DNA of 56,424 nt from Zoogloea sp. Lineage in GTDB: Bacteria > Pseudomonadota > Gammaproteobacteria > Burkholderiales > Rhodocyclaceae. The position numbers and the translations under genes were made by a program. Below the pieces are notes generated by a model, which made no database searches, was not told where the DNA came from, and was given only the letters and a program-made list of their open reading frames with translations. Shown here piece after piece: positions 42,721 to 50,603 of this stretch. Every line of letters begins with the position of its first letter. Positions within the stretch are counted from its first letter, which is position 1. The stretch covers positions 1 to 56,424 of the forward strand of contig NZ_JAQUVG010000008.1 in NCBI RefSeq assembly GCF_028693495.1, in the 5' to 3' direction.

Positions 42721-43905
42721 ATGGCTAATCGTGATGTCGTGGTTTTGAGTGCAGTTCGTTCCGCTATTGGCGCCTTCGGTGGTTCCCTTTCGGACATTGA
42801 ACCGTCCGAGCTGGCAGGTACCGTCATGAAGGAAGCGGTCGTTCGTTCCGGCGTCGACCCCCAGCAGATCAACTACGTGACTGTCGGCAACTGTATCCCG
42901 ACTGATTCCCGTTATGCCTACGTGGCCCGCGTTGCCTCCATTCAGGCCGGTCTGCCGATGGATTCCATCGCGATGGCTGTGAACCGTCTGTGTTCCTCTG
43001 GGCTGCAAGGTATCGTGACGACTGCTCAGCAGATTCTGCTTGGCGATTGCGATTATGGTGTCGGTGGCGGCGTTGAAGTGATGTCCCGTGGTGGCTACAT
43101 GATGCCTGCCCTGCGTTCTGGCGCCCGCATGGGGGATGCCAAGGCGATTGACATGATGGTCGCCGTTCTCACTGACCCCTTCGGTGTCGGGCACATGGGT
43201 ATCACCGCCGAGAACCTGGCTGCCAAGTGGGGTATTTCCCGCGAGGAGCAGGATGCCTTCTCCGTCGAGTCCCAGCGCCGCGCAGCCCTGGCCATTGACG
43301 AGGGGCGTTTCAAGTCCCAGATCGTTCCCATCGTGAAGCAAACCCGCAAGGGCGATGTGGTGGTTGATACCGATGAGCATCTGAAGCGTGGTACCACCCT
43401 CGAGTCCCTGGCCAAGATGAAGCCAGCCTTCAAAAAGGATGGTACCGTCACCGCCGGGAATGCGTCGGGCATCAATGATGGTGCGGCCTTCTTCGTGCTG
43501 GCCGATGCCGCCAAGGCTGCCGCTGCCGGCCAGAAGCCGATTGCCCGTCTGGTGTCCTATGCAGTGGCTGGCGTGCCCAACGACGTGATGGGTGAAGGTC
43601 CCATCCCTGCCTCCAAACTGGCCCTCAAGAAGGCGGGTCTGACTCTGGATCAGATGGACGTCATCGAGTCGAACGAAGCCTTTGCCGCCCAGGCGCTGGC
43701 CGTTTCCAAGGCACTGGGCCTCGATCCTGCCAAGACCAACCCTAACGGTGGCGCCATTGCCCTTGGGCATCCGGTGGGTTGTTCCGGTGCATTCATTGCC
43801 ACCAAGGCTATCCATGAACTGCACCGCACCGGTGGCCGCTATGCATTGGTCACCATGTGTATCGGTGGTGGTCAGGGTATTGCCACAATTTTTGAGCGCA
43901 TCTGA
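42721..43905 (+). CDS. Acetyl-CoA acetyltransferase (thiolase)
   Basis: 394-residue type II thiolase that condenses or cleaves (aceto)acyl-CoA. The nucleophile Cys91 is in NRLCSSGLQ, the GGVEVMSRGGYMMPA loop follows, His350 and Cys354 lie in GGAIALGHPVGCSGA, and the end is CIGGGQGIATIFERI. Relatives act in polyhydroxyalkanoate synthesis (PhaA/BktB) or degradative beta-oxidation; without phaB or phaC next to it the direction cannot be decided. GGAGG at 42709-42713 precedes ATG 42721. A strong terminator follows. Confidence 0.94.
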   Translation: MANRDVVVLSAVRSAIGAFGGSLSDIEPSELAGTVMKEAVVRSGVDPQQINYVTVGNCIPTDSRYAYVARVASIQAGLPMDSIAMAVNRLCSSGLQGIVTTAQQILLGDCDYGVGGGVEVMSRGGYMMPALRSGARMGDAKAIDMMVAVLTDPFGVGHMGITAENLAAKWGISREEQDAFSVESQRRAALAIDEGRFKSQIVPIVKQTRKGDVVVDTDEHLKRGTTLESLAKMKPAFKKDGTVTAGNASGINDGAAFFVLADAAKAAAAGQKPIARLVSYAVAGVPNDVMGEGPIPASKLALKKAGLTLDQMDVIESNEAFAAQALAVSKALGLDPAKTNPNGGAIALGHPVGCSGAFIATKAIHELHRTGGRYALVTMCIGGGQGIATIFERI

Positions 43906-43925
43906 TCGGATTCATTCTTGACGCA

Positions 43926-43959
43926 CGAGGCCTTGCCACTCGGCAAGGCCTCGTTTCTT
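43926..43959 (+). terminator. Intrinsic terminator after the thiolase gene
   Basis: Perfect 12-base stem CGAGGCCTTGCC / GGCAAGGCCTCG with loop ACTC (43926-43953), followed by TTTCTT. It starts 20 bases after the thiolase stop. Confidence 0.9.
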
Positions 43960-43992
43960 AAACCTTTCCGATGATGAATCAGAAGAAAAAGC

Positions 43993-44022
43993 TTGCAAGC
44001 CCATATTCTTTTCTTTTAGAAT
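43993..44022 (+). promoter_or_regulatory. Sigma-70-type promoter of rpsT
   Basis: TTGCAA (43993-43998) and TAGAAT (44017-44022) with an 18-base AT/pyrimidine-rich spacer. The -35 box is embedded in a perfect 10-base palindrome GCTTGCAAGC (43991-44000), a possible operator. Distance to the ATG at 44061 is about 38 bases. Confidence 0.7.
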
Positions 44023-44060
44023 CCTAGGCTTCATTGCATTTCTTTCAGGAATACTAAAAG

Positions 44061-44336
44061 ATGGCCAATTCGGCACAAGCCCGTAAGCGCGCCCGTCAAG
44101 CGGTCAAAGCCCGCACCCTCAACGTGAGCCTGCGCTCCCGTCTGCGTACCGCCATCAAGGCTGTCCGCAAGGCAATCGTTGGTGGTGACAAGCAAGCTGC
44201 CCAGCAAGTTTTCGTTTCTTCCCAGCGCACGATCGACAGCATTGCTGACAAGAAAATTATCCACAAGAACAAGGCTGCTCGTCACAAGAGCCGTCTGTCC
44301 TCCGCCATCAAGGCGATGGGCGCTGTGGCTGCCTGA
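44061..44336 (+). CDS. rpsT: 30S ribosomal protein S20
   Basis: 91-residue, strongly basic primary rRNA-binding protein of the small subunit. [20 protein letters not shown] at the start, the helix [17 protein letters not shown], and [17 protein letters not shown] at the end are diagnostic. It is a single-gene transcript with its own promoter (43993-44022) and terminator (44378-44406), the usual arrangement for rpsT. Confidence 0.97.
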   Translation: MANSAQARKRARQAVKARTLNVSLRSRLRTAIKAVRKAIVGGDKQAAQQVFVSSQRTIDSIADKKIIHKNKAARHKSRLSSAIKAMGAVAA

Positions 44337-44377
44337 TTTTCACCGAGATTGGCAACGTAAAAGTTGCCATTCAGAAG

Positions 44378-44406
44378 AAAAAGGATCGCATTGCGATCCT
44401 TTTTTA
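44378..44406 (+). terminator. Intrinsic terminator after rpsT
   Basis: The stem AAAAAGGATCGC / GCGATCCTTTTTT with a 3-base loop ATT ends in a T tract. The A-tract and T-tract make it potentially bidirectional. Confidence 0.9.
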
Positions 44407-44460
44407 ATTTGTGCCGCATGATTTACATGAATTTCTGATAAATCAGCCGCTCCCTTTGTC

Positions 44461-44490
44461 TTGACATGCTTTTTGTTCAGGCGTTAGATA
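44461..44490 (+). promoter_or_regulatory. Sigma-70-type promoter of the HU gene
   Basis: A consensus -35 TTGACA (44461-44466) is followed after 18 bases by TAGATA (44485-44490). The GTG start of the HU gene lies 93 bases downstream, leaving a leader of about 85 bases. Confidence 0.7.
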
Positions 44491-44582
44491 CTCGTCATGC
44501 GGTCGCACGTGCGTACCCGAAGGCAATTGTGGTTTGAAGTCGCAGTTTCGTGTCTGGACTTTTCTATAAAGAGGGGGCGAAT

Positions 44583-44855
44583 GTGAACAAATCCGAATTG
44601 ATCGATCAGGTAGCAGCCGAGACGGATATCTCCAAAGCGGCTGCCGGGCGCGTCATCGACGCATCCATCGCAGCCATCAAGCAAGCGCTCACCCGTGGGG
44701 ATACCGTCACTCTGGTAGGTTTTGGAACTTTTCATGTGGGAAAGCGCGTTGCGCGCAGTGGCCGAAATCCACGCACAGGGGTGGCCATCAAGATTGAGTC
44801 CGCCAAAATTCCTAAATTTAGACCTGGCAAAGCACTTAAAGATGCGCTAAACTGA
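44583..44855 (+). CDS. hupB: DNA-binding protein HU
   Basis: 90-residue nucleoid protein that bends DNA non-specifically as a dimer. The family line is complete: [41 protein letters not shown] (with the RxGRNPxTG beta-arm motif), and [15 protein letters not shown] at the end. The start is GTG 44583 (MNKSELID); the open frame upstream (44550) has no family match. The assignment as hupB rather than hupA or IHF rests on the neighbouring ppiD and is less sure than the family. Confidence 0.94.
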   Translation: MNKSELIDQVAAETDISKAAAGRVIDASIAAIKQALTRGDTVTLVGFGTFHVGKRVARSGRNPRTGVAIKIESAKIPKFRPGKALKDALN

Positions 44856-44893
44856 TGCCCTGTTGATTCATTGAATCCGTTTGATGAATAAAC

Positions 44894-44969
44894 GGGTGCT
44901 TAGCTCAGTCGGTAGAGCGTCGCCCTTACAAGGCGAATGTCGGCGGTTCGACCCCGTCAGCACCCACCA
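44894..44969 (+). tRNA. tRNA-Val (TAC anticodon)
   Basis: 76 bases including encoded CCA. Acceptor stem GGGTGCT / AGCACCC, D-arm TAGCTCAGTCGGTAGAGC, anticodon stem TCGCC / GGCGA with loop CTTACAA (anticodon TAC), and T-arm with GGTTCGACCCC are all in place. Confidence 0.96.
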
Positions 44970-44998
44970 GATTTTGCTTTAAACACGCAGGCTCTATT

Positions 44999-45075
44999 GG
45001 AGTGGTAGTTCAGTTGGTTAGAATACCGGCCTGTCACGCCGGGGGTCGCGGGTTCGAGTCCCGTCCACTCCGCCA
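44999..45075 (+). tRNA. tRNA-Asp (GTC anticodon)
   Basis: 77 bases including encoded CCA. Acceptor stem GGAGTGG / CCACTCC, D-loop CAGTTGGTTAGA, anticodon stem CCGGC / GCCGG with loop CTGTCAC (anticodon GTC), T-loop TTCGAGT. It follows tRNA-Val after 29 bases and is followed by a terminator, so both are probably one transcript. Confidence 0.96.
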
Positions 45076-45107
45076 AGAATGCATAGACCTGACTGGTCTG
45101 AAAATTT

Positions 45108-45133
45108 AAAAGGCTGCTTATGCAGCCTTTTTT
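45108..45133 (+). terminator. Intrinsic terminator after the tRNA pair
   Basis: Stem AAAAGGCTGC / GCAGCCTTTT with loop TTAT and a run of six T residues, 33 bases after tRNA-Asp. Confidence 0.9.
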
Positions 45134-45191
45134 ACGTATGTGCGTACTCCACGTGCAATCCTGCTCGTGCGCAGAACCAACTGGCAAGGGC

Positions 45192-45220
45192 TTGTTAGGG
45201 CCCGGGACTGCAGGTAGACT
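45192..45220 (+). promoter_or_regulatory. Candidate promoter of a small RNA or ppiD leader
   Basis: TTGTTA (45192-45197), a 17-base spacer, and TAGACT (45215-45220). Both boxes match the sigma-70 consensus at 4 of 6 positions and the spacing is ideal. Start of transcription would be near 45227. Confidence 0.5.
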
Positions 45221-45226
45221 TTGCGC

Positions 45227-45352
45227 GGTTAGTCTGACAAGCGTTCAGCCAAGCAGTATTCAGGGCGCACCGTTCCGTACGTATTGCCAATATTCCAGGT
45301 GCTGGATCGGCATATTGACTCGTGGCAAAGGCGAACGTGAGTTCGCCTTTTT
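45227..45352 (+). ncRNA. Candidate structured small RNA or ppiD leader RNA
   Basis: About 126 bases lie between a candidate promoter and a strong intrinsic terminator, with no reading frame of note. The RNA could fold as a long interrupted helix: CAATAT (45288-45293) pairs with ATATTG (45312-45317), enclosing TCCAG-GTG-CTGGA (45294-45306). It is extended outward by TTGC (45284-45287) pairing with GCAA (45325-45328). The end is the terminator stem AAAGGCGAAC / GTTCGCCTTT (45327-45350). I recognise no known RNA family. It may be a free small RNA or an attenuator before ppiD. Confidence 0.4.
45327..45352 (+). terminator. Intrinsic terminator 50 bases before ppiD
   Basis: Perfect 10-base stem AAAGGCGAAC / GTTCGCCTTT with loop GTGA and a T tract of five. 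Transcription from upstream should end here, so ppiD needs either its own promoter in 45353-45401 or read-through. Confidence 0.85.
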
Positions 45353-45401
45353 ACATTGGTTTTCGCCTTCACCTGCCGCTCGCAGCAATAGAGGATTTCT
45401 C

Positions 45402-47309
45402 ATGTTTGATGCAGTACGCAACAACAAGAAAATTGTTCAGGGATTTTTGCTCCTGATCACGTTGCCATTTGCTTTTTGGGGGGTCGACTCCTACGTAAAG
45501 GGGGGCAGTGGTGGCGACGAAGTCGCGTCCATCGGCGGCAGCCCGATCTTTCAGGCGGAGTTTCAGGAGGCCTTGCGCGAGCAGCAGGACCGCCTGCGTA
45601 ACATGATGGGGGAAAATTTCAACCCAGCGATGCTGGATACCCCTGAAACTCGTCAAGCCGTGCTCGAGAATCTGGTTAATCAGCGCCTTCTTGCGCTGGA
45701 GAGCGGCCAGCTCCGCTTGACCGTATCCGACACGCAGTTGCGGGATACCATCGCGGGCATTGCCGCCTTTCAGGATAACGGTCAGTTCTCCAAGCAACGC
45801 TATGAAGCTGTTCTTCAGTCCCAAGGCATGACCCAGCCGGTCTTCGAGGGACGTCTGCGCAGGGACCTCGCACTGCAGCAACTGGTGGGCGCAGTTGCAG
45901 AAGGCAATGTTGTCTCTCGTGCCGCCCTGGAGCGTGTCTTTGCTGTCCAGTTTGAACAACGACAGGTCAGCCAGGTTGCCCTGGATGCCCGGACGCTTGC
46001 TGCTTCCGTGAAGCTGGCTGATGGTGCCGTACGCAAGTACTATGACGATAACCGCAGTCGATTCGAACTGCCCGCCCAGTTGAAGGCGGAGTATGTATTG
46101 TTTACTCAGGAGGCGGTGGCAAGCCAGCTTGTGGTGAGCGAAGGAGATCTGCGCAAGGAATACGATGCCCATCCCGAACGCTACCGCCAGGAAGAAGAGC
46201 GTCGCGCCAGCCACATTCTTATTCAGGCTCCCAAGGACGGGGATGAGGCAAGCCGCAAGACAGCTCGGGAAAAGGCCGTGGCGCTGCTGGCTCAACTCAA
46301 GGCCAAGCCGACTGATTTTACCCGCCTTGCCCGGGAGAGCTCCCAGGATCCAGGCTCTGCCGAAAAGGGCGGTGACTTGGGCTTTTTCCCTCGGGGAGCC
46401 ATGGTCAAGCCCTTTGAGGATGCCGCGTTTGCTCTTGCACACCCTGGCGATATTTCCGACTTGGTGGAGTCCGATTTCGGTTATCACATCATCCGTCTTG
46501 AGGCAGTCAAGGCCGCCAAGGTTCGGGCTTTCGAAGACGTGAAGGCTGAGATCAAGGAGGAGCTGAAGCGGACGGAATCCGGGCGAAAGTTTGCCGAGTT
46601 GGTGGAGGGCTTCAGCAATACGGTTTATGAACAAGCCGATAGCCTCAAGCCAGCGGCTGAAAAGTACAAGCTGGAGGTCCTTAGCTCCGACTGGCTGGCC
46701 AAAGGGCAAAAGGCGGCGAGTCCTTTTGACAATGACAAGGTCCTGACGGCCCTGTTCGCTGACGACGCAGTCAAGAACAAGCGCAATACTGACGCCATTG
46801 ATCTGGGGCAGGGGAGGGTGATTGCGGCCCGCGTTCTTGAGCACAAGCCAGCGAGTGTGCGTCCCTTTGAGGAGGTCAAGGCCGATATCGAGAGGCTGCT
46901 GACCACAGAAGAGGCGGTGAAGCTGGCTGAGAAGGATGGTAGTGACAAGCTTGCGAAACTGCTCAAGGGGGAGAGCGTCGAGCTCGCCTGGACGACGCCC
47001 CAGACAGTCAGCCGGGCTGATCAGGGGGTACCTCCTGATGTCCTCGCCGCAGTCTTCAGGGCCAGGGCGGACAAGCTGCCTTCCTATGCTGGGTTGACCG
47101 TACCCGGACGCGGCTATGCGCTGTTCCGCATTGAAAAGGTCATGCGCCCGGAAATTACCAGCAAGGACGATCCTCGCCTGAAAGCGCTGGGAGAACAGTA
47201 CGCACGCCTGCAGGCGGAGCAGGACTTCGCTGCTTATATCGCTTCCCTGCGCAAACGTCACGAAGTGAAGCTCAGTCTGCCAGCCATCAGCGAGCAGAAG
47301 GACCGTTGA
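45402..47309 (+). CDS. ppiD: Periplasmic folding chaperone PpiD (SurA-like, peptidyl-prolyl isomerase)
   Basis: 635-residue membrane-anchored periplasmic chaperone that assists newly exported proteins at the Sec translocon. MFDAVRNNKKIVQGFLLLITLPFAFWGVDSY gives a short cytoplasmic end and one membrane anchor (about 12-31). A SurA_N-type domain follows (DEVASIGGSPIFQAEFQEAL onward, to about 220). One parvulin domain (RRASHILIQAPKDG at about 267, then SSQDPGSAEKGGDLGFFPRG and SDFGYHIIRLE) is complete. The C-terminal domain is normal. Start ATG 45402 fits the family, with GAGG upstream; the longer frame from 45120 would run through the terminators. A bidirectional terminator follows. Confidence 0.94.
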   Translation: MFDAVRNNKKIVQGFLLLITLPFAFWGVDSYVKGGSGGDEVASIGGSPIFQAEFQEALREQQDRLRNMMGENFNPAMLDTPETRQAVLENLVNQRLLALESGQLRLTVSDTQLRDTIAGIAAFQDNGQFSKQRYEAVLQSQGMTQPVFEGRLRRDLALQQLVGAVAEGNVVSRAALERVFAVQFEQRQVSQVALDARTLAASVKLADGAVRKYYDDNRSRFELPAQLKAEYVLFTQEAVASQLVVSEGDLRKEYDAHPERYRQEEERRASHILIQAPKDGDEASRKTAREKAVALLAQLKAKPTDFTRLARESSQDPGSAEKGGDLGFFPRGAMVKPFEDAAFALAHPGDISDLVESDFGYHIIRLEAVKAAKVRAFEDVKAEIKEELKRTESGRKFAELVEGFSNTVYEQADSLKPAAEKYKLEVLSSDWLAKGQKAASPFDNDKVLTALFADDAVKNKRNTDAIDLGQGRVIAARVLEHKPASVRPFEEVKADIERLLTTEEAVKLAEKDGSDKLAKLLKGESVELAWTTPQTVSRADQGVPPDVLAAVFRARADKLPSYAGLTVPGRGYALFRIEKVMRPEITSKDDPRLKALGEQYARLQAEQDFAAYIASLRKRHEVKLSLPAISEQKDR

Positions 47310-47397
47310 ATTTTCGCCGGGGGCAAAGAGCCCCTGGCTCACGTCAAGCATCCCGTAAGAAGCCCCGGAGTATTCCCCAAGATCGTCTCACACATGA

Positions 47398-47430
47398 AAA
47401 ATCCGGAACCTGTTTGAGGTTCCGGATTTT
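47398..47430. terminator. Bidirectional terminator between ppiD and fabI
   Basis: A 14-base perfect stem AAAATCCGGAACCT / AGGTTCCGGATTTT with loop GTTTG lies between the convergent ppiD and fabI stops. A and T tracts on both arms allow function in both directions. Confidence 0.9.
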
Positions 47431-47518
47431 CAGGGAGCCTGCCAGGCGGCAAGCAGTCCTTAAGCGAACAGGATTGTGGGATCCCTGTTTTTTACGGATA
47501 GCGTTTTGCCACCAAGGC

Positions 47519-48310
47519 TCAGCCCTGATCCGGGTTGCCCAGGGCTGTGGTATTGAAGCCTCCGTCCACATACATGATCTCGCCGGTGATGCCGCTGGCG
47601 AGATCAGAGCACAGGAAGGCAGCCGCGTTGCCCACCTCTTCGATGGTGACATTCCGGCGCAAGGGAGCATTGCGCTCGTTGAAGGAAAGCAGCTTGCCAA
47701 AGCTGCCGATGCCGGAAGCAGCGAGGGTCTTGATTGGGCCGGCTGAAATGGCATTGACCCGGGTACCTTCCGGTCCCAGGCTCACGGCCATGTAGCGTAC
47801 GGCGGCTTCCAGGCTGGCTTTGGCCATTCCCATGATGTTGTAGTTGGGCATCGTCCGCACGGCACCCAGGTAAGACATGGTCAGCATGGCACCGTTGCGC
47901 CCCTTCATCATGGGCCGGGCTGCTTTGGCAAGGGCCGGGAAGCTGTATGCGCTGACCTCCTGGGAAATACGGAAGGCCTCACGGGTGGCACTGTCAAGGA
48001 AATCCCCTTCCAGCGCATCGCTTGGAGCGAAGGCGATGGAGTGCACCAGGCCGTCCAGACCATCCCACTGCTGGCCGAGTTGTGCGAACAGTCCGGTGAT
48101 TTCGTCATCGTTCTGTACATCACAGGGATAGGCCAAGACACTGCCGAATTCGGCAGCCATCTTGGTCACGCGTTCCTGGAAACGCTCATTCTGATAGGTG
48201 AAGGCGAGCTCTGCCCCTTCCCGGTGCATGGCTTTGGCGATCCCGTAGGAGATCGAGCGGTTGGACAGCAATCCGGTGATGAGAATGCGTTTGCCGGCGA
48301 GAAAGCCCAT
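47519..48310 (-). CDS. fabI: Enoyl-[acyl-carrier-protein] reductase [NADH]
   Basis: 263-residue short-chain-dehydrogenase-like enzyme for the last step of each round of fatty acid elongation. [20 protein letters not shown] at the start (FabI-type cofactor loop), [16 protein letters not shown], the Tyr-x6-Tyr-Lys-like catalytic region [27 protein letters not shown] (about 145-171), and [16 protein letters not shown] are diagnostic. Single gene, convergent to ppiD and divergent from the peptide-binding protein gene. Confidence 0.96.
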   Translation of the reverse strand: MGFLAGKRILITGLLSNRSISYGIAKAMHREGAELAFTYQNERFQERVTKMAAEFGSVLAYPCDVQNDDEITGLFAQLGQQWDGLDGLVHSIAFAPSDALEGDFLDSATREAFRISQEVSAYSFPALAKAARPMMKGRNGAMLTMSYLGAVRTMPNYNIMGMAKASLEAAVRYMAVSLGPEGTRVNAISAGPIKTLAASGIGSFGKLLSFNERNAPLRRNVTIEEVGNAAAFLCSDLASGITGEIMYVDGGFNTTALGNPDQG

Positions 48311-48339
48311 GTAAGGTGTCTCCAGTTAATAACCGCTCG

Positions 48340-48345
48340 ATTATA
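48340..48345 (-). promoter_or_regulatory. Perfect -10 box of a likely fabI promoter
   Basis: On the minus strand TATAAT occurs 30 bases before the fabI start. No good -35 box lies at 16-18 bases (best guess GACCAC at 48363-48368). The box is framed by the short inverted words CCGCT / AGCGG (48333-48349). Confidence 0.5.
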
Positions 48346-48404
48346 GCGGATGCTTTCCGGACGTGGTCTGTCGCGGAATTCATCACATCCGGTAGACTGA
48401 AACC

Positions 48405-50573
48405 ATGCGTGCGACGATCACAACCCTTGCAATCCTGATCTTCTCCGGCCTGCTGGCGGGCTGTAGCCAAATCTGGAATGATCCATACCCGGCTGCGGAG
48501 CGGGGACAGAACATCCTTTACAGTGCTTTTACTCAACGCCCAAAGCACCTGGATCCGGTCCAGTCCTACAGTGAAGATGAGGCGACCTTCCTGTACCAGA
48601 TCTATGAGCCACCCTATCAGTACCACTATCTGAAGCGCCCATTCCAGTTGATGCCCGCCACTGCAGCGGGCATGCCGGTAGTGCGCCACTATGGGCAGCA
48701 GGGGCAGTTGCTGGCGGCTGGCGGCGATCCTTCCGAGGTGGCGTACAGTGAGTACGAAATCCGGATTAAGTCAGGCATCCGTTTTCAGCCTCATCCAGCC
48801 TTTGCCACAGGATCTGACGGACAGCCCCTTTATCTGGGCATGAGTGCCAGGGATCTTGCGGATAAGCGCAGTCCGGGGGATTTTCCCAAGACGGCTACCC
48901 GCGAGCTTACTGCAGAGGATTATGTTTACCAGATCAAGCGTCTGGCTCATCCGCGGCTGCATTCCCCGGTCCTGGAGTTGATGGGAGACTACATCGTCGG
49001 GCTCAAGGCCCTGCATGCCCGCCTTGTGGAAGACGAGCGCAAGAGGCCGGACAAGGATAGGGGGCGCTGGATCGATCTGCGCACCTACCCAATGGAAGGG
49101 GTGGCTGTCCTGGACCGGTATTCTTACAAAATCCGTCTCAAGGGGGCCTATCCCCAGTTCCCCTACTGGTTGGCGATGCCTTTTTTTGCGCCCATCCCCT
49201 ACGAGGCTGAGCGTTTTTTTGCCCAGCCAGGCATGGCGGAGCGCAATCTGACCCTGGATTGGTGGCCCGTAGGAACCGGGCCTTACATGCTGAAGGAAAA
49301 CAATCCGAACGCACGCATGGAACTGGTGCGTAATCCCCACTATCGCGGGGAGACTTTTCCCTGCGAGGGGGAAGAGGGGGACCGTGAGGCCGGCTTCCTG
49401 GCGGATTGCGGCAAGCCAATTCCTTTCATCGACCGGGTCGTGTTTACCCGGGAGAAGGAAAGCATTCCCTACTGGAACAAGTTTCTGCAGGGATACTACG
49501 ATGCTTCCGGCGTGTCTTCTGACAACTTCGATCAAGCGGTGCAGATGGCCGGGCAGGGGGACGTGACCCTGAGTGATGCAATGGCAAGAAAGGGAATCAA
49601 GCTTGCCACTTCCGTGGCACCCACGGTGATGTACATGGGGTTCAACATGCTGGATCCCGTAGTGGGTGGCAAGGACGAACGGTCACGCAAGTTGCGTCTT
49701 GCCATCTCGATCGCCATTGATCAGGAAGAGTTCATCTCTGTCTTTCAGAATGGGCGCGGTGTGCCAGCGATGCACCCCATTCCTCCCGGCATCTTCGGTC
49801 ATCGGGAAGGTCAGGCCGGGATCAATCCCCACGTCTACGACTGGGTGGACGGCAAGCCTCGACGTAAAACGGTGGATGAAGCCCGTCGCCTGCTGGCCGA
49901 GGCGGGTTATCCGGGAGGAAGGGATGCCCGGACGGGAGAGCCGCTGATCCTGAACCTCGACACCACCGCCGCAGGCATGGGTGACAAGTCCATTGTGGAC
50001 TGGCTGGCCAAGCAGTTCCGCAAGCTGGATGTGCAACTGGTGGTTAGGGCGACGGATTACAATCGTTTCCAGGATAAGGTTCGCAAGGGCAGCGCCCAGC
50101 TTTTTTACTGGGGCTGGAATGCGGATTATCCGGATCCGGAAAATTTTCTGTTCCTGCTCTACGGGGCCCAGAGCAAGGTCAAGAACCAGGGGGAGAATGC
50201 GGCCAATTACGAGAACGGGGAGTATGACCGCCTGTTTGAAAAGATGAAGGCCATGCCCGACAGTCCCGACCGGCTGGCGATCATCGAGCGGATGCTGACG
50301 ATCCTGCAGCAGGATGCGCCCTGGATTTGGGGCTTCTATGAGAAGGCTTATGCCCTCCAGCATGGCTGGTTGTACAACCGTAAGCCGGGCAAAATCGTCC
50401 GGAATACACTGAAATATCAGAGGATCGATGTAGCCGCGCGGGAGCGTCTGCGGGCTGAATGGAACACACCGATCGTCTGGCCTCTGGTCCTGATCGGTCT
50501 GGCCTGCGCCGCTTTTGTGGCTCCAGCCGTGTTCCATTACCGACGCAGGGAATGGGCGGACGGTGGTTGCTGA
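48405..50573 (+). CDS. Peptide/nickel-type ABC transporter solute-binding lipoprotein with C-terminal membrane segment
   Basis: 722-residue family 5 solute-binding protein (OppA/DppA class). It begins with a lipoprotein signal (ILIFSGLLAGCSQ, Cys at about residue 21). Family motifs are RPKHLDPVQSYSEDEATFLYQIYEPPYQY (about 44-72), VGTGPYMLKENNPNARMELVRNPHYRGE (about 289-316) and QLFYWGWNADYPDPENFLFLLYG (about 565-587). It ends with a membrane helix (VWPLVLIGLACAAFVAPAVFHYRRR, about 690-714), unusual for a soluble binding protein and giving two anchors. Permease and ATPase genes are not adjacent: the downstream neighbour runs the other way. It may serve a distant transporter or act as a chaperone or sensor. 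Confidence 0.88.
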   Translation: MRATITTLAILIFSGLLAGCSQIWNDPYPAAERGQNILYSAFTQRPKHLDPVQSYSEDEATFLYQIYEPPYQYHYLKRPFQLMPATAAGMPVVRHYGQQGQLLAAGGDPSEVAYSEYEIRIKSGIRFQPHPAFATGSDGQPLYLGMSARDLADKRSPGDFPKTATRELTAEDYVYQIKRLAHPRLHSPVLELMGDYIVGLKALHARLVEDERKRPDKDRGRWIDLRTYPMEGVAVLDRYSYKIRLKGAYPQFPYWLAMPFFAPIPYEAERFFAQPGMAERNLTLDWWPVGTGPYMLKENNPNARMELVRNPHYRGETFPCEGEEGDREAGFLADCGKPIPFIDRVVFTREKESIPYWNKFLQGYYDASGVSSDNFDQAVQMAGQGDVTLSDAMARKGIKLATSVAPTVMYMGFNMLDPVVGGKDERSRKLRLAISIAIDQEEFISVFQNGRGVPAMHPIPPGIFGHREGQAGINPHVYDWVDGKPRRKTVDEARRLLAEAGYPGGRDARTGEPLILNLDTTAAGMGDKSIVDWLAKQFRKLDVQLVVRATDYNRFQDKVRKGSAQLFYWGWNADYPDPENFLFLLYGAQSKVKNQGENAANYENGEYDRLFEKMKAMPDSPDRLAIIERMLTILQQDAPWIWGFYEKAYALQHGWLYNRKPGKIVRNTLKYQRIDVAARERLRAEWNTPIVWPLVLIGLACAAFVAPAVFHYRRREWADGGC

Positions 50574-50603
50574 GTGCTCCTCCAGGGCCTCGGCCCCGGA
50601 TGA

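Noticed and set aside
41815..43824. A 669-codon open frame on the minus strand opposite the CobD-like and thiolase genes
   Set aside because: It spans two real genes and their intergenic region, has low-complexity His/Gly content and no recognisable motif.
44894..45133. A tRNA-linked integration site for a mobile element
   Set aside because: Two tRNA genes are present, but no integrase, no repeated tRNA 3' end and no foreign-looking block follow; the HU-tRNA-tRNA-ppiD order looks ancestral.
45369..47351. A 660-codon open frame on the minus strand opposite ppiD
   Set aside because: PpiD on the plus strand has full domain structure; the antisense frame results from codon bias in GC-rich DNA.
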